Of a stretch of DNA of 64,000 bases, positions 53,009 to 63,870 are shown one piece after another. Position 1 is the first letter of the stretch, and every line of letters begins with the position of its first letter. The DNA is from Cepaea nemoralis. Lineage: Eukaryota > Mollusca > Gastropoda > Stylommatophora > Helicidae. Location of the stretch: contig JACEFZ010002074.1 in the NCBI GenBank assembly GCA_014155875.1, forward strand, positions 124,001 to 188,000, in the 5' to 3' direction. The translations under genes were made by a program, and so were the position numbers. The notes under the pieces are model-generated. The model searched no databases. It saw nothing but the letters and a program-made list of their open reading frames with translations, and was not told where the DNA came from.

Positions 53009-53060
<52 letters not shown>
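52688..53060 (+). mobile_element. Left end of a transposon with (TCTG)n arrays and CCCGGCTTCGCCC motifs
   Basis: Three imperfect repeats of about 115-135 bp each contain 'ggcccggcttcgcccag', 'ggggagcatctcatttaatt', 'catataagctcccgttcccg' and a (TCTG)n run. The GC-rich 'cccggcttcgccc' motif often marks one end of unclassified invertebrate transposons whose other end resembles 55,005-55,115. Family not identified. Confidence 0.55.
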
Positions 53061-53199
53061 ATCATTTATTGGTTGCGGTTAGAACAACCTTAGATAAACG
53101 AAGACCAACTTGCAAAAAGCATTAGAAAGAGCACTTGAAAGATCTTTACATATTCCCCCAACAATTAACTTGGGTATATGGAACAGCGGCAGCAGCAGC

Positions 53200-54592
53200 A
53201 GCAGAAGAAGAAGAAAAAGGAGGAGTAGGAGGAAGGAGGAGGAAGAGGGTGGAGGAGGGAGGAGGAGGAGGGGGAGAGATAGGCGGAGAGAGGAGGAGGA
53301 GGGAGGAGTACGGAGGAATAGGAGGGAGGAGGAGGAAGGATTAGGAGGAGGGGGAAAGAGGAGAAGGAGGAGGAGGGAGGAGGAGGAAGATGGAGGAGGA
53401 AGATGGAGGAGGAAGATGGAGGAGGAGTAGAGAGGAGGAGGAGGGAGAAGGAGGAGGAGGAGGAAGGAGGAGGAAGAGGGAGGAGGGGAGGAGGAGGAAG
53501 AGGGAGGAGGAAGAGGGAGAAGGAGAACGCAGGAGGAGGAGGGAGAGGGAGGAGGAGGGAGGAGGAGGAGGGGAGAAGGAGGAGGAGGAAGCATGATGAG
53601 GAGGAAGGAAGAGGAGGGAGGAGGTAGAGGGAGGAGGAGGGAGGAGGAGGAGGTAGGAGGAAGAGGGAGGAGGAGGGAGGAGGAGAAGTAGGGAGGAATA
53701 GGAGGGAGGAGGAGGAGGGATTAGGAGGAGGAGGAGAGAGGAGAGAGGAGGAGGAAGAGAGAGGAGGATGGAGAAGGAGGAGGGAGAAGGAGGATGGAGG
53801 AGGGAGAGGGAGAAGGAGGAGGAGGAGGATGGAGGAGGAAGAGGAGGGAGATGGAGGAGGGGGAGCCGAAGAGGAAGAGGGTAGGAGGAAGAGGGGAGAG
53901 GAGGAGGGATGTGGAGGAAGGAGGAGGGATTAGGTAGAGGGAGGAGGAGGGAGGAAAAGGGATGAGGAGAGAGGAGGAGGAGAGAGGAGGTAGGAGGAGG
54001 AGGAAGAGGGAGGAGGAGGAAGGGGGAGGAGGAGGAAGAGGGAAGAGGGTAGGAATTGGAGGAGGGGAGAGGAGGAGGAGGGGAGAGGAGGAGGAGGGGA
54101 GAGGAGGAGGGGAGAGGAGGGAGGAGGCGGAGGGGGAAGGAGGAGGAGGGAGAATGAGGAGGGGAGGAAGGAAAGCGAGGTGGAAGAGGATTAGGAGGAA
54201 GGAAGAGGAGGGAGGAGGAGGAGGGTGGAGGAAGGAGGTAGAGGGAGGAAGAAGGAGGAGGAGGTAGAGGGAGAAGGAGGAGGGAGGATGAGAAGGGAGG
54301 AGGATGGAGTAGGATGGAGGAGGAAGAGGGAGAAGGAGGAGGAGGAGGGAGGAGGATGAGGGAGAAGGAAGAGGGAGGAGGATGAGGGAGAAGGAGACAG
54401 GAGGAGGATGAGGGAGAAGGAGGCAGGAGGAGGAGGAGGGAGAGGGAGGAGGCGGAGGGAGAAGGAGGAAGGAGTAGGAGGGGAGGAGGATGGAGGAGGA
54501 AGGGAGAGGAAGAGGGAGAAGGAGGAGGAAGAGGGAGAAGGAGGAGTAGGAGGGGGAGGAGGTAAAGGGAGTAAGAGAAGAGAGGAGGAGGG
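53200..54592 (+). repeat. 1.4-kb GGA/GAA polypurine tract
   Basis: Nearly pure purine on the plus strand for about 1,390 bp, composed of aggagg and gaggaa motifs with sporadic t and c. Every ORF here, on both strands, is a low-complexity artefact. Confidence 0.97.
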
Positions 54593-54719
54593 AGTTCGCC
54601 ATTCCGAATTCATACTCGTCTAGGTTCTGTGATTTCGGTCCTTCCATTGATTGTTCTTCCCTTCTACATGACTGTAGATAACTTCCTTACACATAAAAAG
54701 ATGAATTGTTATTGATATT

Positions 54720-54837
54720 GCCGTGGCATGGAGGAATATCAGCAGCAGAGTTGATCCAGAAAACCAATGACTCGAGATCTATGGAGAGCCATGAATGCCT
54801 ACGCCAGCCAGCACGGCACTTGATGATGATGATGATG
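54720..54837 (+). pseudogene. LINE family B 3' fragment
   Basis: Matches the last 120 bp of family B (ccgtggcatggaggaatatc ... agcacggcacttgatgatg) with a (GAT)n tail at 54,823-54,840. Nested between the polypurine tract and the right transposon end. Confidence 0.85.
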
Positions 54838-55004
54838 ATTGCCGTGTGACGATTCTGTGTAGTCACGTCATTTTCTTCGCTTTCCCTAGCGTTTTGGTTC
54901 GGGGATTCTTTCATCATCATCATCATATATTTACGTACGTATTTTGGGAGGGGGAGGAGGAAGGAGGAGGAAGAAGAAAAAAAAAACGACAGTTGGCAGC
55001 TCTG

Positions 55005-55115
55005 GAATGAAAGGAAGACGTGTAGAAAATTTCATCTCAATCGGATGGGCCGTTAGCGAAAAAATAAAGGACATACATATATATTTACATACATACACTT
55101 TGGTTTATATATATA
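55005..55115 (+). mobile_element. Right end of the transposon begun at 52,688 (candidate)
   Basis: The sequence 'atttcatctcaatcggatgg' then 'gccgttagcg' and 'acatacatatatatttacat', ending 'atatatatagatt', has the form of a conserved terminal motif of invertebrate transposons (fitting AATTTCATxxxAATCGGxxxxGCCGT). Pairing with the left end at 52,688 is inference. Confidence 0.5.
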
Positions 55116-55498
55116 GATTGAACGCTGATTTTCTGGGTCAAGATGTAATCCATGTAATAATATGCACTTCATCTCTGACCCGTAAATTATATACCGCATA
55201 TAAACAAACATTGAAATCTGCTGTATAATCTCCTAGAACAAAAAGTTTTTTTGTTGGGTGGACATAATGATAAGGTTATATGCTAAATCTCATCATTTTC
55301 CCTCAGTTGGCTACTGAGATATGGATTTTTATATGGAGGCAACCAAATGTAAATGCACTATAGTTATTTTACTTTATGGTGTGTGAATTCTGCAGCATGT
55401 ACCTGACAAGATGCAGCAAAATATGCCAGGCAATAAATCATGCAATCTATTGTTTGTGTGTTCTTATATATCAGAATTCTCAAAACATGTGTCTACAG

Positions 55499-55617
55499 AT
55501 GATGATACCTGTGTTTGTCAGCCAGTACTTTATACCAGCAGATACTCCAGTATGGGTTTACTATATCATAATGGTTGTTGCTGGCTTTGGCATTTCTGTG
55601 GCCTTGTTATTGCCATG
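55499..55617 (+). CDS. MFSD2-like transporter, exon A (copy 2)
   Basis: Encodes MMIPVFVSQYFIPADTPVWV, then YYIIMVVAGFGISVALLLP plus TG of a split Trp codon. This is a transmembrane segment matching the MFSD2 VAGxSVAAAFLLPW|SMLPD region. The acceptor is tgtctacag at 55,498 and the donor ccatg|GTGAGT at 55,618 is strong. Length is 119 nt. The next exon in the family is exon B, whose only copy in the window lies upstream at 5,261, so this exon belongs to a second gene copy whose continuation would be right of the window. No other exon of this copy was found. Confidence 0.83.
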
Positions 55618-55766
55618 GTGAGTATTGACTGTGTTGCTTCTTTGTATGTTTCTTATTGTATCAGCCGGCCATGTTAAATGAGTGACTTAGATAGAAATTA
55701 CTGTATCATGAGCTAGACTCAAGGGATCAAGCTCACAGTGTCCTGAAAAAAGATAAAAAGACACCT

Positions 55767-56014
55767 CCTTGAAAACTTCATTGGAGAACTATAGTATTAA
55801 CCTTGAAAACTTCATTGGAGAACTATAGTATTAACCTTGAAAACTTCATTGGAGAACTATAGTATTAACCTTGAAAACTTCATTGGAGAACTATAGTATT
55901 AACCTTGAAAACTTCATTGGAGAACTATAGTATTAACCTTGAAAACTTCATTGGAGAACTATAGTATTAACCTTGAAAACTTCATTGGAGAACTATAGTA
56001 TTAACCTTGAAAAC
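55767..56014 (+). repeat. 7.3 x 34-bp perfect tandem repeat
   Basis: The unit starts ccttgaaaacttcattgg and ends gaactatagtattaa. Starts at 55,767, 55,801, 55,835, 55,869, 55,903, 55,937 and 55,971, plus 10 bp. Units are identical by eye. It begins 150 bp after the exon A donor. Confidence 0.97.
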
Positions 56015-56499
56015 TGAGAGAACATTGCAGCTGATCACTCAGACTGGCAGAGTCATATCTCTGCTGGTATGATGACACTGAATTGGTTATTTATTGAGAA
56101 ATCCAGACAGAACCAAGACGTATGGAAATCAAAAGTGGAGTTATATCTTTTTAATTGATAGAAGATAATCCTCTGCCTTCATTGTAACATATGTTGCAAG
56201 GCTCAGCCTAGTCTAATCTTCTTCTTACAGTCCATGCCAATGTGGTGTTAGTCATCATGTCTGTCCACAGCCTTCTGTCTTGGGCATATTTCTGATACTG
56301 ATGTTCCTCCAGGCCAAGATGTCAAATTGTCTAGTAGCTTTTCTCTTGCCTCTGTTTGTGATATACCGGCATTTTTTTGTCATTTGCTCACTTTGAACTC
56401 TAGTGTTGTCCACACCAGACTGATTTTTTCCATGTGGATAGCTTTCCCTTTTACCAGTGTCCTTCACAATCAGATGAAGCCACTCCAACTTCAGAGGTA

Positions 56500-56650
56500 C
56501 TCATAATTTACATCTCCTAGTCAAGGATGAGAATTGAACATATTAGTCCAACTGACCGGTGAAGGACGTTAAACCTGCTACCTCGCCATCAGCACACCGG
56601 AAGTTTAAGAGAGAGCACACTTATCCATTCAGCCACGCTAACTTCTTAAA
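56500..56650 (-). mobile_element. tRNA-derived SINE (family S1)
   Basis: Minus strand head with GTGGCTGAATGG and CAGGTTTAACG-type boxes, then TTAAACTTCCGGTGTGCTGA as in the copies at 2,229 and 60,664. Confidence 0.65.
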
Positions 56651-57042
56651 TAACGTATTGTCTTCTTCTGATGACCAGCCAATCACCTCCAAGCTCACCA
56701 TAGAACAGACTAGCTGATATATTGTCCTCTGTGGCAACGATGGACAAGCAACAAAAGATCTGTATTACTTTGTTTTGAGTAAATGACTATTGTTTACACG
56801 CCTTGATGTGCCTTGGGCATATGGTGTTAGCTCCATATGTTTATAGAGCAGTCAGCACTCTAGGGGTGATGCGCTCAATATCACATAGTCCACCTTTACT
56901 GTCCACAACATTTCCTGGTACAAATTTTGGGCTAGGTCAAATTGTGAGCCTAATTCAATTTTAAAATCTGCCTCAATGTGAATTCAAACCCTTGACCTCC
57001 AGGCCGGCAGGTTAGCATGTTAGTAACTGCACCATCGCAGCT
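56651..57042. other. Intron-like DNA, no feature recognised
   Basis: Lies between the SINE and the start of the detectable duplication; its counterpart would be left of the window. Confidence 0.4.
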
Positions 57043-58790
57043 CCCACAATATGGTATGGGATAGTAATTTTCTCTGCATGTTGCTGTCCCTTTCCTACAC
57101 TGACAGGCAATATAGGCAGCAGATGAAATTTCCTTTTTTTTGGCGTCATCATTGGCACCTTGCCATCTTAACAGATGATAGTTTGTTACATTGTGCTTCA
57201 AAAAGGTGTAATAGCTACAACCCATGGCAGTAGCGAATGTGACAAATCAGACCAATTCACGCTGTAAATGTTTGTCCACAATGGGTGCATGTGAGCACAT
57301 GGTCATTTCCACCATCATGCATCATCCTCTGTCTCACACGCTTAGTGTGTGACCAATCTGCAATCATTTTCTCCTTTGCCTTCATTAAATTTCTGATCTT
57401 TGACCTCCATGCAACAAGTTTAGCCTGTATCAATCATGTCCCATGCTTATACACATCTTTGTATCGTTGTAGAAGTTCTAGGTTGCAAGCTGTAGCTTGA
57501 GATTTTTATATTTCTTTTTAGTACCTGGTGCATCGATTTTACAGCCTGCGATTCAGATTTTATCCTTGCCCCAATCACCCATTGAAGCAGGCGTGCTAAG
57601 GTGGATCAGCAACCAATTGGCCAGAGCTGCCCATCTTGAGGTGGGCGGTAGCTGATCAGTGACACCTGTAGGTGTCTCTCACTGTCATAGGCAACCCATG
57701 GCGCCCCTGTCAATGCCAATTGCCAAGAACTTATAACCCATAACTGCTACCTCTTACTTTGATTCCGAGACCGGTTAAGACCATGAATGGAGTTATACCT
57801 CCCCATAGCACAGAGCCTGGGCTGAATTATAGAGACCAACGTGTTGCCCATGCACCATGATCCCTATCTTGGTTTGCCTAGTTCACTCCAGAGGAAAGGT
57901 ACAACTGCCTGCCAGAGCTTCGATCCTAGACCAGTTGCCAACCAAGGCATAGGGCCTAATCTGTCCTGCCATGACATTTAGTCCTTAGGTTGCATTTCCT
58001 CGCACCAGGATAAGATTTGTACCCTCCCAATTGCGCTCCTTCACCCGAAGCCGTTGGCACAATGTGGGGTGTCGGGTTTGGTGAGCGCCGCCCAATATTC
58101 AGCGCTAACAGAAAGCAGGTAGTACCATCTACTGTCATATGGTAGCTTGACAGTACAGCAGCATTATTGTTTAAAATGTTAGCCGTCTCTGAATGACATG
58201 TTTCATTGTTACTTGATAAGAAAATAAATAACGGTAAAGATAATCTTACGTTGCTTGCTGCCATCAGGGTGTGACATAATAGGTTTTCACATATTCTAAC
58301 CATAACACAATGAGGTAGGGTGTCCATGACTTTTCCTCACCATCTTTCCTCCCTAAATAAGTTCCAGAAAATTCTTAAAATTGTTTGATGGCCATTTCGT
58401 GATGATTGGTTGACCGTGGTGAGAGAAGAATAATCCTGCCATTGCTGTGGATTGAACCCCACACTTTCTTAGTTAGCAAGTGACAATAGTATAAGTTGGG
58501 TTATTGTGGTGTTATGTTAAATGTCTTTGGTTTGATGGTGATGTTGATGCACGGTGATGGATGGTGATGGTTGATGGTAATGGATGATGATGATGATTGA
58601 TATTTATGGATGATAAGATTGATGCTAATGGATGATAATGATTAATGGTAACAGATGATGAGGATTGATGGAAAATGATGATGATGCTTGATGATAATGG
58701 ATTATGATGATTGATGGTAATGAATGATGATGATTGATGATAATTCTTTTTACTTCTAGCAGTAGTAGTGCTGGAGTAAATTTTGCATGT

Positions 58791-60651
58791 AGTCAAATGC
58801 ATACCTGGTGAAATGCAGCCACTTTTGCCTTTGACGTTTATGAGGGGTTCCAGAGTAGACAGGAAACAATGGCGGTAGCGCTTGATCTCGAGGATGCGTA
58901 CAATAGAGTTCGATATGATATTTTGATGACTGCACTGATGGAGAAGGGGGTCAATCCCTGGTTGGTGAACTGGATAGCAGCCGTCCTGCACTCTCGTCGG
59001 GTTGCTCTCTGTCTGGGTGCATGGACCTCAGAGCCACATATTTTAACCTCCGGGACTGCCACAGGGATCCGCAATCTCACCGGTGCTCTTTAACGTGTAT
59101 ACGAGCAAGATTGCAAACCTAGAAGCACCAGGAGTTGGAAGGATACTAACATTTGCAGATGATATTCTTGCATATAGGCAGGGGAGAGATAGGGAGCAAA
59201 CAGCCCAGGAGCTACAGGCGACAGTAGACAAAGTGATTGATTGGTGCACTGAAATGAGTGCTGTCATCCACCGGGAAAAGGCAGCTATTTTGTGGTGCTC
59301 TCTTTACAACAGGATTGTGAGAACTGATGTCCCAAGCCTCACGATAGATGGTAGAAGCGTCAACAGAGAGAACAAACTGAAGTATCTGGGAATCACATTT
59401 GAAAGGAGCCTGCCCTACAAGGACCATGTGGAGACGGTTGTGACAAAATGTCAAAAGGGACTCAATGCACTTAAAACTATGGCTGCAATGGACACAGAGC
59501 AGAGAATGCTTTTCACACTATACCAGCACTTGATCGTCTCAGTGATTGATTATGGACTAGGACTGCTCACTGTCTCAAAGAGTCAGCTGGTGAAATTAGA
59601 GCGCATACAGAACGAAGCTATGCGGGTCATTCTGGGATGCACCAGAGACACCCTAGTAGTATGTATGTGTTACATCCTTGGTTTGCCGACTGTTGCTGGT
59701 AGGCTCAAGGTGATGCAGGCGAAAGCATACCTCAGAGTAGTTCCTGACACAGATTACCCGTTGCATGAGACGCTGGACGTAGTTAAGGGTCAGTGATTGA
59801 TAAGAGGGAAATCATGGATGGCTCAGGCAGAGGATACGATCAGACAGGTGTGCATCTTAGAGAACATTAGGCGAGGAGAGGAGTGGGTCAGAGTACCAGC
59901 AGAGCAGTCAGACTTGTGCAAAGTTATAATCACATTGAGCCGGGAGTGCAGGGAGTGGCCAGCAGGGGCCACGGAAGTGGAAATCCAGCAACTAATTCAG
60001 GATAATGCTTGCCCGGGTGATGTGATTATATACACAGATGGTTCGGTATTGAGAGGCAGGAGAAGTGCCTGGGGGTGTTTTTAGCAAAAGCTTATGGTCG
60101 ACGTTTGGTGCAGGAGAACCTGGAGGTGGAGGCGGTCAGTGCAGCTTTCTGCTGGATGGAGATTACGATACACAAACACACATCGTGATTGTGACTGACT
60201 CAGAAAGCATGCTGAGTAGGGTGAGGACAGGCAAGCTTCGTGCAGAGTGGCTTGCTTCGCTTCGGAAGACACGGGTGACAAGCATCGTCTGGATCTTTTC
60301 TCCGGGGCATGCTGGTGTGCTGGGGAATGAACAGGCGGACAGATTGGCTGGCTCTGCAAAACTTGGTGGAGTATTGATGCATGATAAGGCAGACATGGTT
60401 GCGGCCTTGTGGGAGCACGTGTACACCTCGGAGGAGCAAATGGATCACCATGGTCTGGCAAGAATGCGGACAGCGAGGGGTGACGAGAGGATCGACGCTC
60501 TGAGGAAAGGCGAGACGGACATATAATCAGATTGCTACTGGTACTATTGGTGTTGGAACTCTTCGCTGGCTGCTGAGGATGGGGACGGAGCACTTATGGG
60601 AATGCCCCGAATGCTGTGATGTCAGTTCCTAAATCAATCAGTCAATCAATC
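58791..60651 (+). mobile_element. 5'-truncated RNase H-bearing LINE (family E), 12-bp TSD
   Basis: Bounded by aattttgcatgt at 58,779-58,790 and 60,652-60,663. The 3' tail is (caat)n at 60,632-60,651. It contains RT from motif A on and RNase H. The paralogous position in the left copy holds a different LINE with the same TSD sequence. Confidence 0.92.
58869..60630 (+). pseudogene. LINE E RT and RNase H
   Basis: RT: VALDLEDAYNRVRYD (motif A), WIAAVLHSRRVALCLG, motif B GLPQGSAISPVLFN present only across a 1-bp frameshift near 59,045, TFADDILAYRQG (motif C), KYLGITFERSLPY and ERIQNEAMRVILGCTRD. RNase H: IIYTDGSVLRGRR (first Asp), a frameshift near 60,080, VTDSESMLSRV (second Asp), SPGHAGVLGNEQADRLAG (His and last Asp). 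It ends WECPECCDVSS. A TGA at 59,794-59,796 lies between the RT and RNase H parts. Both catalytic cores are otherwise intact, so decay is recent. Confidence 0.88.
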
Positions 60652-60663
60652 AATTTTGCATGT

Positions 60664-60880
60664 GGATTAGTTTTCCCTCTTAACAGTTTCACTTGCCATC
60701 AGGTGGGCCCACTCTGACTTCAGAGGTACTTGTAATTTACATCCCCAAGACAAGGACGATAAGTCAGCATTTTAGTCCAACTGTCCGGTGTAGGGGTTGA
60801 ACCCTTTACCTTGGCATCAGCACACTGGATGTTTAAGAACATGTGTTCTTACCCATTCAGCCATGCTGACCTCCGATTGA
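60664..60880 (-). mobile_element. tRNA-derived SINE (family S1), right copy
   Basis: Paralogue of 2,229-2,443, with the same A- and B-box-like segments on the minus strand. Confidence 0.7.
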
Positions 60881-61170
60881 TTATAGTAATGGTGCTTATA
60901 ATAATGAATGATGATAATGAATAATGCTGACTGATGACAATAATGGTTCTGATGATCATGACTGATGGCAATGGACAGTGATAATTGATTATTAAAAAGG
61001 TGTTTATAATAATGATTGACAGTAATGGATGATAATACTTGATGACAGTAATGGTGCTTATGATAATAATTGATGATAATGGATGATGATGATGGTTGAT
61101 GATAATGGATGTTGATGACTGATGATAATAATGGTGCTTATGTAATGGATAATGATAAGAATAATTGTGA
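60881..61170 (+). repeat. ATG-rich degenerate satellite
   Basis: Counterpart of 2,445-2,790: units of gatgataatggatgatgat with ggtgcttatgataat. Confidence 0.8.
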
Positions 61171-61174
61171 TGCT

Positions 61175-61680
61175 TGTCAGGTTCTCACATTTAAGGATGA
61201 ATCTGGCTCGCTTTACCTAACATATGCGAGACATACACAGTCACAGAATGATTTGACTTGACACACGGTAACACTAAGTTCAACGTTTTATTTACACTTC
61301 ACATGCAACACAATCTAATTCGGCATGTTGCCAGCACAATGTGAATACAAGAATACACACAGTTGATGAATCAATACACTCACAGACTCAAACCACAGCC
61401 GCGCAGTCTTCCATCTTCTCACAAGAGATACTAGCAATCGACATTCAGGCACAGCGATAATGCAAGCCTCTCTCAAACCACATCTGTCCAGTCCGAATAC
61501 CCAAGCCTCGTCTGCCGTTTCTCGCTCACAGTCCTTGCCCTGTGGGGTCGAGTCCAGCGAGAACTGCATGCGTTACGCTTGTACTTGCTTGACCGCTGAC
61601 GGTTACTCTAACTCACCAGCGAACCTGTGGATAGGTAACTGGGGTTTGCCTGGCGCGCGTAACGATGCCGCGGCACAACA
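61175..61680 (-). mobile_element. Candidate solo LTR (506 bp)
   Basis: The insert is absent from the left copy (between 'gatgct' and 'gaacatg', about 2,756). It starts tgtcagg and ends cacaaca; on the minus strand this is TGTTGTG...CCTGACA. In that orientation an AATAAA lies about 100 bp before the end, as expected for an LTR. Flanks atgct and atgag agree in three of five bases, so the TSD is not convincing. It is less AT-rich than its flanks and not related to the 608-bp LTR beyond the ends. Confidence 0.6.
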
Positions 61681-62257
61681 ATGAGGGATTATGACAATGC
61701 TAAACATGATAATGGTGAAGACAATGAGGATGATTGTGATATGGAAAAGATTATGTGAGGAGGATAATGATGAAGCGGATGATGGTGATTTATGAAAATG
61801 ATGATGAAGTTTTGTTACAATATTTGAGTGTTTTTTCGTTGTTTTTTTTAAACAGTTTTACATGTAAACACTAGTATTCTCTCTCATTTATCATATATTT
61901 TTATACCAACCTGTTTGCATCTTTTTCTATAATTATGTGATGAATATATTTATATAACATCATTTCTTTACTCAACCTAGTGGTCATAGGTTTGAATTTA
62001 TGTGTTGTCGTATTTTTAAAACTCGCCTGTGTTGCCAGGTTGACACAGCTTAAAAAGGTCACAGGAAATGCCATGGGACAGGAACACTACCAGCGTGATT
62101 GTGAGCACATTCCCCTAGTGAGCACATTCCCCTACAAGTGCCAGTTGATCTATCAAAATATGTGGTTAGCACCATATGTCCACTACGCCTAAGACATGTA
62201 AAATGTTTCTTTACTGTTTGATGTTTTAGTTTTTCTTGTTTGTTTATACCTATTCCT

Positions 62258-62697
62258 CTAAAGGTATTTGACTCTGTACAACATCAGACACTTTAGGAAA
62301 TCATAAGCATTATGGGCTTTCCATCACATGTAGTACAACTCATAAAAATGCCCTATCTAGACCAAATGGCAGTGATTAGAATAGATGGGGAGACATCAGA
62401 CTGGTTTGGGATCAAGCAATTAGTCCATCAGGGCTGTGTACTGTCCCTCTATTTGTTTAACCTGTACGCCAAAAATACAATGAGAAATGTCAGAGATGAT
62501 ATAACCAAAGAGCAATTTGATGCCCTAAATATCGGTGGTCATGAAATACCAGAGATTCTTTATGATGATTGTACTGTATTGCTATCCACATCACAGAATA
62601 GTTTAGAAAAACTAATAACCACAACCCAAAAGAATAGTAAAAATCATAACTTATATCTTAACATAGCAAAGTCAAAGATAATGCATCCAGACAAAAT
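62258..62697 (+). pseudogene. LINE D RT fragment (right copy)
   Basis: Reads MGFPSHVVQLIKMPYLDQMA, GIKQLVHQGCVLSLYLFNLY (motif B), EIPEILYDDCTVLLST (motif C changed from YADD to YDDC) and LYLNIAKSKIMHPDK. It shares its 5' truncation with 3,811 and breaks at 62,697 into the mosaic block. Confidence 0.85.
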
Positions 62698-63063
62698 GGT
62701 ATAATAAAAGAAGGGAGATGTTTGTGTGGTATCTTGTGGGGCATTTGTTGCAAATACCTTGGACTGTCAGAGTAACTAATAACAAGTGCCTAGAAAAGTA
62801 GAACATTTTATACAAATATAAGACATTTATGAATGACATTGATAGCAGTGGGTACATTCCTAGTAGTCTATTAAAATCCATCTTTATAGCTCTGCCAAGG
62901 ACACCAAGCACTGTAGAATGTAAATATCATCGCACAATAAGTATTATGAGTCATAAATCATAGCTGTTAACAAGAATAATTATAAGAAGAATTAGAAACA
63001 GGATTAAACCAGTAATTAATGATGAACTATGTGGAATTGTTGAGGAAAAGGGCACAATCAGTT

Positions 63064-63065
<2 letters not shown>

Positions 63066-63122
<57 letters not shown>
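63066..63122 (+). repeat. (CA)n(TA)n microsatellite
   Basis: About 17 CA and 11 TA units. The paralogue near 14,300 has only about six TA units. Confidence 0.95.
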
Positions 63123-63124
<2 letters not shown>

Positions 63125-63774
63125 GAAAGAGCTATATCAGTAAAAACAGACCTGTACTTATGCTTCATAGACTGTACAAAAGCGTTTATTAATCTTTGAT
63201 CGCAAAGATTTGTGAATAATAAAGTGGTAGAAGAGACAAAGAAATACCAAGAGAAATGATGCTGGGGGGAATTGAGGCTGTGGCATTGAGGAATATCATC
63301 AAAAGGACTGAATTAAAACATCAGAGACTGAGATCTCTGGAAATGCCTGGTTGCCTTCACCAGTTGGTTAGGCACACAATTATGATAATCATCTGGAACT
63401 TAAAGGGTTACCTCAGGCTTTGTCTTCTTCATAGAAAATGTTGTTTATGTAACCAGGACCAGTAGCTATGAGCAGAAAACTCCTGATGGATAGAACCATA
63501 AGAGAAATGGCAATCGTGGTTGTGTCTCTATGTCCGTCACGTCAAGGCATGGGAACAGACAAGTAGAATAGAGACACAAACTTACTGTCTGGGTACCATT
63601 AAAGGCCAGGGACTGCAAACTAAAAAAATTGCTCGTTGAAGTCAGATGCTCTGAGCTACAAGCTTAGTGAAACAGTGCAATGTAACTCACTTCAGAAAAA
63701 TTATATGGAGATGACGACACGCTCATGTTGACTGCTGCTTTCTGTAAATATACTCAAGTTGGTGGTTGAGGGTG

Positions 63775-63870
63775 TATGAAGAAGGAGGAGGAGGAAGGAA
63801 GACGAAAGAAGAAGAAGGAAGAGGAAGAAGAAGGAGGATGATGAAGAAGAAGGAAGAAGAAGAAGATTTC
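63775..63870 (+). repeat. GAA/GGA polypurine tract
   Basis: Counterpart of 14,955-15,140, shorter. Confidence 0.9.

Larger units (their letters stand above)
57043..62693. repeat. Right copy of the segmental duplication
   Basis: Colinear with 1-4,250. It differs by a LINE at 58,791-60,651, a solo LTR at 61,175-61,680, absence of the S2 SINE, and a single instead of 13 units of the 25-bp repeat. At 62,694 it switches to the mosaic block otherwise found at 13,929. Confidence 0.88.

Noticed and set aside
53079..54647. Several Pro/Ser/Leu- or Glu/Arg-rich ORFs up to 308 codons
   Set aside because: All are low-complexity translations of the polypurine tract; none has a domain or coding context.
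5261..55617. Exons B-D and exon A as parts of one transcript
   Set aside because: Both are on the plus strand in the wrong order; separate gene copies explain them and the flanking duplication.
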